From positions 1 through 39,921 of IMG/VR virus record IMGVR_UViG_3300017714_000037: 39,921 bases of DNA. One strand, given 5' to 3'. Origin of the DNA: a virus. The notes beneath the pieces were generated by a model, which was given only the letters and a program-made list of their open reading frames with translations, was not told where the DNA came from and searched no databases. Made by a program: the position numbers and the translations under genes. Shown here piece after piece: positions 1 to 8,073 of the stretch; within the stretch, counting starts at the first letter, position 1; each line of letters opens with the position of its first letter.

Positions 1-707
1 AATGTGTGTTGTAAAAAGTCTACAGGTAAATGTTTAACTAATCCACTTTTTGCAAAACCATTAAACATATGGACAGCAATACTAAACGCATGATCATTCC
101 TAAAGTTATAAGATGTTATTCCGTATAATGTTTTAAAGTAAGGATAGTTTGCCTTAATTGCTTCTAGTAAATTAAAGAATATTTCGGTTTCTTCTGATTT
201 TCTAAAGTAAAAAGCAGTTGCCCAATAAAAATCAATCCCAAAGTCATCTACACGATCAAAACTTGTATCGTGCCTTCCTGTAAGTAAATCTCGACTATCT
301 TTGTTTATTAATAAATCTTCTTTGTGATTCCAAATAGCATTTAAACTATCGTTGCAAATTAAATAATCAACATCAATCACAAGTGTTTCATCATATGGAG
401 ATTGATTATAAACTGTTGATCTATTGATATTATAAAAAGGTAATAAATTTACTGTGTGTCTGGTGTCTCTGTATCTTTTGTTATTGTCTACTCTACGTCT
501 TGGTGTAATCTTTATTTGTTCAAAACTATTATCAATTATATTTTTATCCCAAGTATCATTCATATGACGCATTGTTCCTTCGTCAGTAATCAGAGTGATA
601 GCATTAACACCCATATGATGTTTTATCATTGTAGCATTGGCAATAGCAACACTTCCATAATCAATTTCTGTATTGTTATGGGCAAAAAATACTATGCCTT
701 GGCTCAT
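1..707 (-). CDS. Partial GT-A-like glycosyltransferase (3' end outside window)
   Basis: Minus-strand reading frame open from an ATG at 707 to the left edge, 235 residues visible and no stop, so the C-terminus lies outside the window. The protein starts MSQGIVFFAHNN and is rich in alternating hydrophobic strands. A DVD triplet at residues 112-114, in the context ETLVIDVDYLICND, resembles the metal- and nucleotide-sugar-binding DxD of GT-A glycosyltransferases, and a later RNDHAFS segment is also typical of such folds. The ATG overlaps the stop of the upstream gene as ATGA (704-707), implying translational coupling. Likely role is sugar transfer onto a surface or virion component. The DxD is seen in the sequence; the family assignment is inference and the substrate is unknown. 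Confidence 0.6.
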   Translation of the reverse strand, partial: MSQGIVFFAHNNTEIDYGSVAIANATMIKHHMGVNAITLITDEGTMRHMNDTWDKNIIDNSFEQIKITPRRRVDNNKRYRDTRHTVNLLPFYNINRSTVYNQSPYDETLVIDVDYLICNDSLNAIWNHKEDLLINKDSRDLLTGRHDTSFDRVDDFGIDFYWATAFYFRKSEETEIFFNLLEAIKANYPYFKTLYGITSYNFRNDHAFSIAVHMFNGFAKSGLVKHLPVDFLQHT

Positions 708-1057
708 GCTGGTTCTACTAATTTTGCAGTTCTTCTTTTGGTTTGCATTTCACTGTATTGTTTATGATAATCATTTGTCACTTCGAAGTATCTTGAAGTA
801 ATCTCAGTTAAGAAAGATTTTAAATCATCAATCTTAATTGGATTTTCATTCACATCTAACAATACTATTTCTTCATATCCCTGTTGCACAAAAGTTCCAA
901 CAAAGGCAATAAGCTCTTGTGTTACTTTAAATGTGCCACCTTGAGTAGAATATGATAATAATGCTTCACTTTTGTTTTTGAGAATTTGCTTTTGATTAAA
1001 GAATGTTTGTCTATAATTGGCAAATTCTAATGCTTTGTGTAAGCGGTCGTCTGTCAT
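704..1057 (-). CDS. Conserved hypothetical protein, 117 aa
   Basis: A 117-residue, mostly helical, charged protein with no motif I recognise. It has no signal peptide or membrane segment. The start is supported by a strong ribosome-binding site (GGAGGG about 5 nt before the ATG on the minus strand). Its stop overlaps the ATG of the downstream glycosyltransferase-like gene in an ATGA arrangement, so the two are probably translated together. It lies just after the terminator at 1121-1146, so it is transcribed either by read-through from the structural genes or from its own promoter; I see no clear promoter in the 112-bp gap. Function unknown. Confidence 0.7.
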   Translation of the reverse strand: MTDDRLHKALEFANYRQTFFNQKQILKNKSEALLSYSTQGGTFKVTQELIAFVGTFVQQGYEEIVLLDVNENPIKIDDLKSFLTEITSRYFEVTNDYHKQYSEMQTKRRTAKLVEPA

Positions 1058-1120
1058 AATAACCCTCCATATTTTTAAATTATACTTGAAAAATGGTTAT
1101 ATGTCAAACGAAAAGTCAAA

Positions 1121-1146
1121 AAAATAGGGCGTTGCCGCCCTATTTT
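1121..1146 (-). terminator. Rho-independent terminator after structural operon
   Basis: A perfect 11-bp inverted repeat (AAAATAGGGCG / CGCCCTATTTT) around a 4-nt loop. Read on the minus strand the loop is GCAA, a GNRA tetraloop, and the stem runs into a tract of seven T residues (1124 down to 1118) before GACTTTTC. It sits 24 bp beyond the end of the structural gene 1170-2108, in the right place and orientation to end the minus-strand late transcript. Confidence 0.85.
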
Positions 1147-1169
1147 GTAATTTAATATTAAATTAGTTA

Positions 1170-2108
1170 TTATGCACTAACTTCAGTTGTTGTTGAGAAC
1201 GATGGGTTAGCAACTTGTACAAATGAGGCATTGTCTGCTCTCAATGTAGTAATTGTGCTAGTCAACGTACCATCAACTGTATCAGCGCCTGTCCAACCAG
1301 CACCTTCATTTGGAGCGTTACCTAAACCGCCACCAGTGTAGTTACCAGTTTGTGCCGCGTGATCATCATTGAAATTTGCTTTAAACGTTACTACAGTTGC
1401 AGAACCGTATGCCGCATCTGCTTTTGCTTGGATTGTCCAATCATTAGCTGAATATGATCCAGCACCTGTTGCCGTAAAAATTTGTTGATATGATGTTGTT
1501 AAATCATCAAAACCTACTGCCGCCGCTGTTCCACCTGAACCAGTGTATGTAGTTGCGCCTTCGGCAAATTTTACTGTACCTGCATTTGACAATAAGTTAG
1601 TCCAGTCAGTGTTTTGATCTGTTGAAGAACCACCTGAACGTGATCCTGCAAATCTTACTTCACCGCCTGAGTTAAAAAAGTGTCTAGCCGCGTTTGCTGA
1701 AGCAAACGTTACTGTAAACTCGTGATATACTGAACCTGTCCAAGAAGTTGTTCTTGTTGAAGTTACACCAGTATCAGTTGCCATGTTTGATGCATCTGCT
1801 GTTAGTTTATTTGTCGTAATTAATGTGATATCTGCCTCTAAATTTGATAACGGAAGAATGTTACCACCAACTGATACAGTGTTTGACGCATTCGTCAATG
1901 TCGTACCTTGGTGATTAGCACCTTTCTGTAAACCAGAAAGTAAACTGTTCCATTGTGCCGCTGTAATAGTATCACCTGCTGAGATTGTCGCGATCTCACT
2001 CAACCCGTAACCACTATCTGCAGAGCCAGTACCAATAATTGTGTTCACGTTTCCAGCAAATGTATTATAATCACTTGCTTGAATTGTATCACCTTGTTGG
2101 TATGCCAT
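1170..2108 (-). CDS. Virion structural protein, fibre-like (312 aa)
   Basis: A 312-residue protein rich in Thr, Ser, Gly, Ala and Asn with a beta-rich composition, as in phage fibres and other virion surface proteins. The N-terminus (MAYQQGDTIQASDYNTFAG) and the repeated phrases GDTIQASDYN (residues 6-15) and GDTITAAQWN (residues 45-54) look like an internal duplication of a short module. No enzymatic motif is visible. It is preceded by AGGAG seven bases before the ATG. It is the last gene of the minus-strand structural run before the terminator. I recognise the type from structural genes of T4-like marine phages but cannot say whether it is a fibre, a spike or a capsid decoration. Confidence 0.65.
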   Translation of the reverse strand: MAYQQGDTIQASDYNTFAGNVNTIIGTGSADSGYGLSEIATISAGDTITAAQWNSLLSGLQKGANHQGTTLTNASNTVSVGGNILPLSNLEADITLITTNKLTADASNMATDTGVTSTRTTSWTGSVYHEFTVTFASANAARHFFNSGGEVRFAGSRSGGSSTDQNTDWTNLLSNAGTVKFAEGATTYTGSGGTAAAVGFDDLTTSYQQIFTATGAGSYSANDWTIQAKADAAYGSATVVTFKANFNDDHAAQTGNYTGGGLGNAPNEGAGWTGADTVDGTLTSTITTLRADNASFVQVANPSFSTTTEVSA

Positions 2109-2120
2109 ATTATATCTCTC

Positions 2121-2204
2121 CTATTGCAATAGTATTTGTGTTCATAGCATTGTTTTTAGTCTTGCTATGAAGACTTTTCTTGTTTGTATGAGATATACAA
2201 ACAA
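2121..2204 (-). other. Cluster of three inverted repeats in a gene leader
   Basis: The 150-bp gap between 2109 and 2258 contains three perfect inverted repeats: a 10-bp stem at 2180-2204 (TTGTTTGTAT/ATACAAACAA, 5-nt loop), a 9-bp stem at 2141-2171 (TTCATAGCA/TGCTATGAA, 13-nt loop) and the 12-bp palindrome CTATTGCAATAG at 2121-2132. The last lies directly before the ribosome-binding site of the structural gene that starts at 2108. None is followed by a clear T-tract on either strand, so these are more likely leader RNA structure or processing sites than terminators. The rest of the gap is A/C-rich on the minus strand. Confidence 0.55.
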
Positions 2205-2258
2205 AACTTGTTTGTGCTGTATTTTGGATTTTTGTTTTTGTTATTATTGTCATTGTTC

Positions 2259-3329
2259 TTATCCGTATACTGCTAATTTGTTAAATGTTCTCCACTCAGT
2301 ACCATTGTACATCAATGAAAGTTGTTGTCCACCTTGGTTGAGTGTTAAGTTCGAACCGGAGCCGTTTATAGTTGCACTATTTGGATTAATAATACAAGCA
2401 TTTGAACCCCATTGGTGATGTGAGTCAACTAGAGTAATAACTGAACCAGTTGATAAACCTGATGTTGATGGAAGTGTAATTGTTACTTGTCCTGAAGTTG
2501 TGTTTACTCCAACCTGTGCACCTGATGATGCTGTTGTGTCTGTTGCTACAACTGTGAACGTTGTACCAGACGCTGTAATTTGTGACGCTGTTTGACCATT
2601 TAATGTGTCTGCGTTAACACCTTCGGATAATAAGTTATCTTTAACATTAACACCGTGTATCAAAGTACCTTGTGTTGATGTTGTTGATGATGAAACTGTA
2701 ATGTTTGCTGTAAATCCATCGTATATTGCTTGTTCAACTGAACCTGCATTATTTGGATTAGCAAAACTAAAATGTGATGGTGACCAAACTTGAATAACAT
2801 CTTTTGTTGTACCATCTCCTGCTGTTAATACTTGAGCAACTACTTCAATTGAACTTGCTACACTGTAGCCGTTTTTGTTTGCCGCATTGTCATCTACTTG
2901 TGATGCTGTTAATGTAGTAACTTTCATTTCAGCTTTTTCAGATGCTCTAGAAAATTGTTTCCAACCACTTACTGTACCATCTGAGTTTACATTTAATTGA
3001 TTAGTTGTTGTGTTGTACCATAATGCACCTTTTGTATTAGTGTGTGATGATGCACCAACTTGTACGTTTAATGCATGCCAATTTGTCGATGAATTATAAA
3101 CTTGTAATGATTGGTTTGTTGTATCCCAAAAAAGTTGACCTTCTAATGGTGCTGTTGGGGCTGTAGTGTTTGCGTGATTTTCTAAAAGTCTTACAAAGTT
3201 TTCAGCAATGATTTCGCCATAACCAGTAAAGTTTTTACCAATTAAAGTTACACCACCTATCGCGGCAGTAGTACCGTTGTTAACTGTTGAAACCACTGTA
3301 GTTCTAGTGTTGTTTACTGTATATGACAT
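2259..3329 (-). CDS. Tail fibre-like structural protein (356 aa)
   Basis: A 356-residue protein whose first 80 residues (GGVTLIGKNFTGYGEIIAEN, then a segment ending PLEGQLFWD) match a module I associate with tail fibre-like proteins of marine T4-like phages. The remainder is Ser/Thr/Gly/Asn-rich and probably beta-structured, ending in a compact strand-rich domain (residues about 250-350, with HHQWGSNACIINPNS). There is no enzymatic motif and no signal sequence, as expected for a virion part. A late promoter motif TATAAATA lies about 50 bp upstream on the minus strand, and AGGAG precedes the ATG by 11 bases, slightly far. Probably distal tail fibre or a fibre-associated protein; the exact position in the virion is not determinable here. 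Confidence 0.7.
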   Translation of the reverse strand: MSYTVNNTRTTVVSTVNNGTTAAIGGVTLIGKNFTGYGEIIAENFVRLLENHANTTAPTAPLEGQLFWDTTNQSLQVYNSSTNWHALNVQVGASSHTNTKGALWYNTTTNQLNVNSDGTVSGWKQFSRASEKAEMKVTTLTASQVDDNAANKNGYSVASSIEVVAQVLTAGDGTTKDVIQVWSPSHFSFANPNNAGSVEQAIYDGFTANITVSSSTTSTQGTLIHGVNVKDNLLSEGVNADTLNGQTASQITASGTTFTVVATDTTASSGAQVGVNTTSGQVTITLPSTSGLSTGSVITLVDSHHQWGSNACIINPNSATINGSGSNLTLNQGGQQLSLMYNGTEWRTFNKLAVYG

Positions 3330-3378
3330 AGTCTTTTGCTCTCCTTGTGTTAGGTATTAATATATACTACCTACTTTA

Positions 3379-3386
3379 TATTTATA
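3379..3386 (-). promoter_or_regulatory. T4-type late promoter TATAAATA
   Basis: The minus strand reads TATAAATA (plus strand TATTTATA), an exact match to the T4 late promoter element, in the 92-bp gap upstream of the fibre-like gene that starts at 3329. It leaves a leader of roughly 43 nt. Confidence 0.65.
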
Positions 3387-3421
3387 ATATTACTATCAAT
3401 TTTCTACAAAAACAAGCGAAA

Positions 3422-4072
3422 TTATTGTAACTGAACTCTAATAGTATATACAATTTCTATCACCCTGTTTAAACTTTTTTGAACCGGGTGGAATATAACA
3501 TGTGTTAACAGATATTCTTGACTTATACCGCCCGAGTTATATGCGTATATTCCTAACTCGTCAAATATAAAATCTGTAGATGAATCTGATGTTGCTGTAT
3601 CTGATGTTGCTTGAGTTGAAGGTTCACCAAAATCTAATGTACAAGTAATTTGTAAATCAGTGTATGAACTTGAACTTGTAACAATACTAACATTATTTTT
3701 ACTATCTGTACCTGCACTTTGCCCAATTAACTTTTCATAAGTTTTGTTGTACAATCCTGCTGAGTCATCTCTAATAGTACCTGTGTTAGTTGTTTTGTAA
3801 TTAATTTCACCAGTATTTAATACATCTGAACCACCATTACCAAATGCCATGTGGTATATACCGTTGTTTTCCGTCTGCCAATATGACATTGCGTTTGCGA
3901 TAACGAACGCCATGTTTCCAAAATGAATTGCGTTACGTTTGTTTACTAATTCTTCACCTGTTTCGGCATCACGAATTAGCAAGTGTCCTTGCATTTTTAC
4001 ATGGGCACCTTCATCAACGTGCTTATCATTTTCTTGGTCTTTTTGCTTATCTTTGTCCATTGTATTTTCCAT
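3422..4072 (-). CDS. Conserved virion structural protein (216 aa)
   Basis: A 216-residue protein with a charged, Lys/Asp/Glu-rich N-terminal tail (residues 1-25), then KMQGHLLIRDAETGEELVNK and IHFGNMAFVIANAMSYW, phrases I recognise from structural proteins of marine T4-like phages. The rest is beta-rich and Ser/Thr-rich, with the C-terminal part HVIFHPVQKSLNRVIEIVYT. The ATG at 4072 has little upstream ribosome-binding sequence. An in-frame ATG at 4060 is preceded by GGAAAAT and may be the true start, giving 212 residues. No catalytic motif. It lies between the subtilase and the fibre-like gene, in the virion module. Exact role unknown. Confidence 0.65.
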   Translation of the reverse strand: MENTMDKDKQKDQENDKHVDEGAHVKMQGHLLIRDAETGEELVNKRNAIHFGNMAFVIANAMSYWQTENNGIYHMAFGNGGSDVLNTGEINYKTTNTGTIRDDSAGLYNKTYEKLIGQSAGTDSKNNVSIVTSSSSYTDLQITCTLDFGEPSTQATSDTATSDSSTDFIFDELGIYAYNSGGISQEYLLTHVIFHPVQKSLNRVIEIVYTIRVQLQ

Positions 4073-4114
4073 ATTAACTTATATTATATTTAGCTTCTGT
4101 ATTATATACATATA

Positions 4115-4122
4115 TATTTATT
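4115..4122 (-). promoter_or_regulatory. Possible late promoter AATAAATA
   Basis: The minus strand reads AATAAATA in the 50-bp gap upstream of the structural gene starting at 4072, matching NATAAATA, the form also seen at 3379, 8066, 24182 and 24524. The region is very AT-rich, so a chance match is possible. Confidence 0.4.
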
Positions 4123-5649
4123 TTAACTAATTGTCAACACATTTGATGAATTCCAAGGAAGATACAAAAACCTGTTTGGACCACCCTGTGAGCTGGTATT
4201 ATCACTATAATCTGTGCCTGTACCATCACCCATATCAACTAATGCTTGTGAATTATCTGTTAAAAACTTCTTACAATCGGCTGTTGTTGCTTGTGGATTA
4301 ACTTGTAAGTATAGTGCAAGTATGCCACAAACTTGAGGACTAGCCATACTAGTACCACTTATTTTAGCACTTTTGTAGGATGAATTTCCTGGGTATGAAG
4401 TGTTTGTTGAATATCCTGTTGAATTTGTTGCGGCAGTTATGTAAGACCCAGGAGCAAAACAATCAATCCTTGGCCCTTTTTCACTTGATCCTGAAACATT
4501 TTCCCAAGACTGACCATTACTAAATGCTGATATGTTACCAACCACAATTGCATCATTGCTATGTGGACTACCTGGTCTATGATAGTAAATTGGATTTCCA
4601 GCCGATACTTGGCCAGAGCCCCATGACTGCGAACATGTATAGTAGTTGTCATAGTCTGCACCACCTGGTACATCTTGTTTGTGATAATAGTTGCCCGCGG
4701 CCTTAACATATATAACACCGGCATCTGTTAGATCTTCACAAGCGGCATCGATTGCTGTTACTCCATACATATTATGAGTACTAACTTTGTTTCCATAATC
4801 TACATCTAATGAAGTTCCTTGATCAACCCCTCTATAGTTTACTTCAGTTACTGTGCCACCCTGACTGCTATAACCTGGATAGTACCATCTATATCCCCAA
4901 CTTGCATTCACAATAGTTGGTCTTTTAAAACCTGTGTTTGGATCAACAGATTTTTGTTGATGCCAAAGTCTAATTAAATCAAATTCGTCACCGTCTGCTA
5001 TACCGCCACTTGAATCAAAACGTATGCTGTGAATAGTTGCATTCTTGGCCCAACCATAAAGTTTTCCTGCCACTGTACTTGCAACGTGTGTACCATGATT
5101 ACCAACGTCCCCATAATGGTTCGAACTCATGCTACCACTTTGTCCTGTAACTGCGTACCAATCATGTTCTACAAATCTTGTGCTTCCGTTGGCATCTTCG
5201 AAATCTGGATGTCCACTCATCACACCATTATCTTGAATCACAACGTCGACACCTGTGCCATCTAAATTATAATTATAATCGCCACCTGGACTTGCTTCAA
5301 TTACTGCTTGAGTGCATCGTCTTAATGCCCAATTAATATGTGTTGAGTTAGTAGATGAACTTCTTGCAAACACACCTGTTTGTGTTGCAAATAATTCTTT
5401 TGCTTCTTCTGGAGGTAAAACGTCAATACCCATTACTCTTGAATCTGTTTTTAAACGTGTTATTTCTTCATCTGATAAAACATATTCTGTTGTTCTATTG
5501 CTTAATGGTTTTCTGTTTGATACATCAACAGTTCTATCTGGAACAATATTTGAATCAACATTTGAATCTGCTGTGGTATCACGTTCTAATTGATCCCAAA
5601 ACTCTTCGTAGTTAACACCTTTGTTTAATGTTACTAAAACCGGTTTCAT
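4123..5649 (-). CDS. Subtilisin-like serine protease (peptidase S8)
   Basis: A 508-residue subtilase. The catalytic residues are readable: Asp140 in VVIQDNGV, His185 in NHGTHVAS, oxyanion Asn320 in KAAGN, and Ser434 in SGTSMASPQ. Residues 1-78 resemble an inhibitor-I9-type prodomain, with YVLSDEEITRLKTDSRVMGID just before a linker that may be the autoprocessing site. There is no signal peptide, so it is made in the cytoplasm and probably packaged into the virion or acts during assembly. It lies between fibre and structural genes and its ATG overlaps the stop of the upstream fibre gene by one base (TAATG), which argues that it is a tail component. It could process fibres or attack host surface proteins. 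The protease assignment is firm; the target is not known. Confidence 0.92.
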   Translation of the reverse strand: MKPVLVTLNKGVNYEEFWDQLERDTTADSNVDSNIVPDRTVDVSNRKPLSNRTTEYVLSDEEITRLKTDSRVMGIDVLPPEEAKELFATQTGVFARSSSTNSTHINWALRRCTQAVIEASPGGDYNYNLDGTGVDVVIQDNGVMSGHPDFEDANGSTRFVEHDWYAVTGQSGSMSSNHYGDVGNHGTHVASTVAGKLYGWAKNATIHSIRFDSSGGIADGDEFDLIRLWHQQKSVDPNTGFKRPTIVNASWGYRWYYPGYSSQGGTVTEVNYRGVDQGTSLDVDYGNKVSTHNMYGVTAIDAACEDLTDAGVIYVKAAGNYYHKQDVPGGADYDNYYTCSQSWGSGQVSAGNPIYYHRPGSPHSNDAIVVGNISAFSNGQSWENVSGSSEKGPRIDCFAPGSYITAATNSTGYSTNTSYPGNSSYKSAKISGTSMASPQVCGILALYLQVNPQATTADCKKFLTDNSQALVDMGDGTGTDYSDNTSSQGGPNRFLYLPWNSSNVLTIS

Positions 5650-7571
5650 TAGCTCAAATCAACCCAACTAGTACCGTTATAACCTTGAAACTTGCTTGTG
5701 TCTGTGTTAAAGATCATATCGCCACCTGTTGGTGAAGAAATTGCATTTCGTTGTGCTGTTGTTATTCTGCCAAGTCTAAAAGGTGATCCGCTTACTTTTG
5801 TTCTATTAGATGCAGTAAGTGTAATTTCAGTTCCTGTAAAATTTACTGTGCCTGAACCATTTACTGTAAAGTTACTTGTTGTTACACCTGCAAAAGTTAC
5901 TGAATCAGATGTGTTTAAAGATTGATTAGCCCCACTACCGCCTGCAATTGTAATTGTTTTTGTTGCACCTGTTCCACTTGCCGTAACGCCTGCACCAACA
6001 AAGTTTAATGATGTTGCCGCAGTTGATAATGATGAACCTTCATCTTGTACTGTTAATGAACTGCCACCTGATTGTGCTACCCAATCATAATCTGTACCTG
6101 TCCAACTTAATACCTGTCCACTAGTTGCTGTACTAGTGTTTAAGTGTGTATCAGCATCTGTATTTGTATAACCTGCATTTGATACCCATGCATAATCAGA
6201 ACCATTCCAACTTAATACATAGCCTGAAGTTGGATTTGATTGATTTAAATGCACATTAATTGATGCATTAAGATCTGTAATTCCATAACCACCTAATGTT
6301 GTTGGCTTGCCTGTTAGTGAAGCAAATGATTGTGCCGGTACTGATGTTATGTATCCTGCTGAAGCATGATTGCCCCATGTGTATGCATCATCCCAGTTTG
6401 TATTGTTATAACCTGATGGTGTTGCTGAATCTGGTTTCCATTTGAATGATGTTGATGAATGATCATAGTATAAAATTTTTCCATTGTCACCTGCCGCTAC
6501 TGTATCAACATCTCCTAGTGCAGTTAAACCTGCCGCTGATATCCTAGCATCTGCTCTTGCATTGGTAAAGTATAAGTTTGAACCTTCTGTTAAATCTGTT
6601 GTTGTTGCCGCGGCTATACGTGCATCTGCTCTGGCATTTGTAAAGTAAAGATTACTTGAACCTTCTGTAATTTCATCTGTGTTATCTTTTGTTGTTATTG
6701 CCGCATTAACAAATGATTGTGTTGCATATGAATTTGTTGATAGATATGTTGCCACTCTACTATCTTTGTAGAATAAATTATTCGAACCTTCTGACAAATT
6801 ATCTGTAGATGGTGTAACGAATTCAATTCCATTCTCAGCTGATGTAACTCTTAAGAATTGTCCACCTTCTCCCACGTAAGTACCAGGAACGTCAGTTAAA
6901 CCTAATAATGTTGTTACACTACCACCAACTTGTATACCACCTGTTGTAACTGTGCCGGGTTGCCATTCACTAGCACTTGAATTATAAACAAGTACCTGCC
7001 CGTTTGATGCCTGTGTAGGATTAACATTTGATAGTGCTTCTAGTTGTGTTGTAGTAACACCTGTTGCACCTGATACAACTATACCGTCTGTAATTAATCC
7101 ATGGTCAGTAACTGGAAGTAAAGAATCATTAAGCATTGATGAAAATTGGAAATTTCCTGTGCTATTATTATATGTTAAAACTTTTCCATCATCACCAGCA
7201 CTAACTGAGTTTACGTCAGTTAATGACGTCATACTCATTGTACTAATTTTTGTTGCTACTCTAGTATCTGTGTAATATAAGTTTGCTGAACCTTCTGATA
7301 AATTATCTGTGCTTTTTGCATTAAAACTACTATTAAATCTTGCTTCAGTGTAGAATAAGTTTCCTGCTCCTTCAACCAAACTATCTGTCGAAACTGATTT
7401 TAATTCTACTTTTGCATTTGCTTCGTTCCAATATAAAACTTTTCCATTATTGGCATTTGTCCATACAGTTCTATCAAACGTATCTCTAAATGATTTGTAA
7501 TCTGAAAAGTTAGCGTCAAGTTCAGAAAATGTTAACGCTGATCCTTTATCTGCTCTTAATGTTAATGCCAT
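5649..7571 (-). CDS. Tail fibre-like protein with LYFTxARADARI repeats (640 aa)
   Basis: A 640-residue fibre-like protein. The N-terminal module (about residues 1-55: KGSALTFSELDANFSDY, then NNGKVLYWNEANAKVELKS) and the C-terminal module (GDMIFNTDTSKFQGYNGTSW) are both shared with the 154-residue gene immediately upstream, so the two are paralogues. Between them lie five copies of a degenerate unit of the form TDxLxEGSxNLYFTxARADARI, and two copies of HLNxSxxTSGxVLSWxGxDYxW. Such repeated short beta units are common in phage fibre shafts. No enzymatic motif is seen. It is 9 bp from the upstream paralogue and overlaps the subtilase by one base. Likely role is host recognition or fibre structure. 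Confidence 0.75.
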   Translation of the reverse strand: MALTLRADKGSALTFSELDANFSDYKSFRDTFDRTVWTNANNGKVLYWNEANAKVELKSVSTDSLVEGAGNLFYTEARFNSSFNAKSTDNLSEGSANLYYTDTRVATKISTMSMTSLTDVNSVSAGDDGKVLTYNNSTGNFQFSSMLNDSLLPVTDHGLITDGIVVSGATGVTTTQLEALSNVNPTQASNGQVLVYNSSASEWQPGTVTTGGIQVGGSVTTLLGLTDVPGTYVGEGGQFLRVTSAENGIEFVTPSTDNLSEGSNNLFYKDSRVATYLSTNSYATQSFVNAAITTKDNTDEITEGSSNLYFTNARADARIAAATTTDLTEGSNLYFTNARADARISAAGLTALGDVDTVAAGDNGKILYYDHSSTSFKWKPDSATPSGYNNTNWDDAYTWGNHASAGYITSVPAQSFASLTGKPTTLGGYGITDLNASINVHLNQSNPTSGYVLSWNGSDYAWVSNAGYTNTDADTHLNTSTATSGQVLSWTGTDYDWVAQSGGSSLTVQDEGSSLSTAATSLNFVGAGVTASGTGATKTITIAGGSGANQSLNTSDSVTFAGVTTSNFTVNGSGTVNFTGTEITLTASNRTKVSGSPFRLGRITTAQRNAISSPTGGDMIFNTDTSKFQGYNGTSWVDLS

Positions 7572-7807
7572 ACTAAATTCCTATACCAAATTCACCCAAG
7601 CACCGTTTTCGTAACCTTGGAACTTATTATCTGTTGTATTATAAATTACTTCTCCGTTTGAAACACCAGATAATGCATCTCTGGCCGTTGTTGTGTAATT
7701 TGAAAATGTTATTCTCGCACTACTATCTAGAAGAGACCTAATTCTTGCATCTGCTCTAGCGTCAGTGAAGTATAATTTTGCTGAACCTTCAATTAAATTG
7801 TCTGTAG
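6547..7807. repeat. Degenerate fibre repeat (six copies in two genes)
   Basis: DNA repeats of about 55-65 bp encode the unit TDxLxEGSxNLYFTxARADARI. Copies lie near 6547-6600, 6622-6675, 6753-6812, 7258-7315 and 7338-7392 within the 640-aa fibre gene, and 7747-7807 in the 154-aa paralogue. Similarity is clearly visible at the nucleotide level, so homologous recombination between copies, and hence length variation between related phages, is plausible. Confidence 0.65.
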
Positions 7808-8045
7808 TTTTACCAGCCAATAAGGTATCGAATTGTGTTGAAAAATCTGTTATATCTGATGCTGTTAAAGATTTTACTCTTACGGCATTTGCAGTATTAT
7901 CCCAATATAATACTTTACCATTATTTGACAACGAATAGTCAACAGTATTATATAATGCTTTAAATGTTTCGTAATCAGTAAAATTACCATCTAACTCTAC
8001 ATGAGTTAATGCTGATCCTTTAACTAGTCTTTTTGTAATTGCCAT
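7581..8045 (-). CDS. Short fibre-like paralogue (154 aa)
   Basis: A 154-residue protein built from the same parts as the 640-aa fibre-like gene next to it: N-terminal KGSALTHVELDGNFTDY and NNGKVLYWDNTANAVRVKS, one TTDNLIEGSAKLYFTDARADARI-type repeat, and the C-terminal GEVIYNTTDNKFQGYENGAW. It therefore looks like a minimal version of the fibre with a single shaft repeat, either an ancestor of the longer form or a deletion product that is kept. A late promoter motif GATAAATA lies about 20 bp upstream. Probably a short tail-fibre or adaptor subunit; the role is inferred from relatedness only. Confidence 0.7.
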   Translation of the reverse strand: MAITKRLVKGSALTHVELDGNFTDYETFKALYNTVDYSLSNNGKVLYWDNTANAVRVKSLTASDITDFSTQFDTLLAGKTTDNLIEGSAKLYFTDARADARIRSLLDSSARITFSNYTTTARDALSGVSNGEVIYNTTDNKFQGYENGAWVNLV

Positions 8046-8065
8046 TTTCTCTACCTATTCCTTAA

Positions 8066-8073
8066 TATTTATC
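8066..8073 (-). promoter_or_regulatory. Late promoter GATAAATA
   Basis: The minus strand reads GATAAATA (plus strand TATTTATC), overlapping the stop of the giant tail gene and about 20 bp upstream of the short fibre paralogue. It matches the NATAAATA form seen elsewhere in the window and would let the fibre genes be transcribed independently of the 11.6-kb gene before them. Confidence 0.55.

Noticed and set aside
456-767. 103-residue plus-strand frame at the left end
   Set aside because: Antisense to the glycosyltransferase-like frame, which has a DxD and a coupled start.
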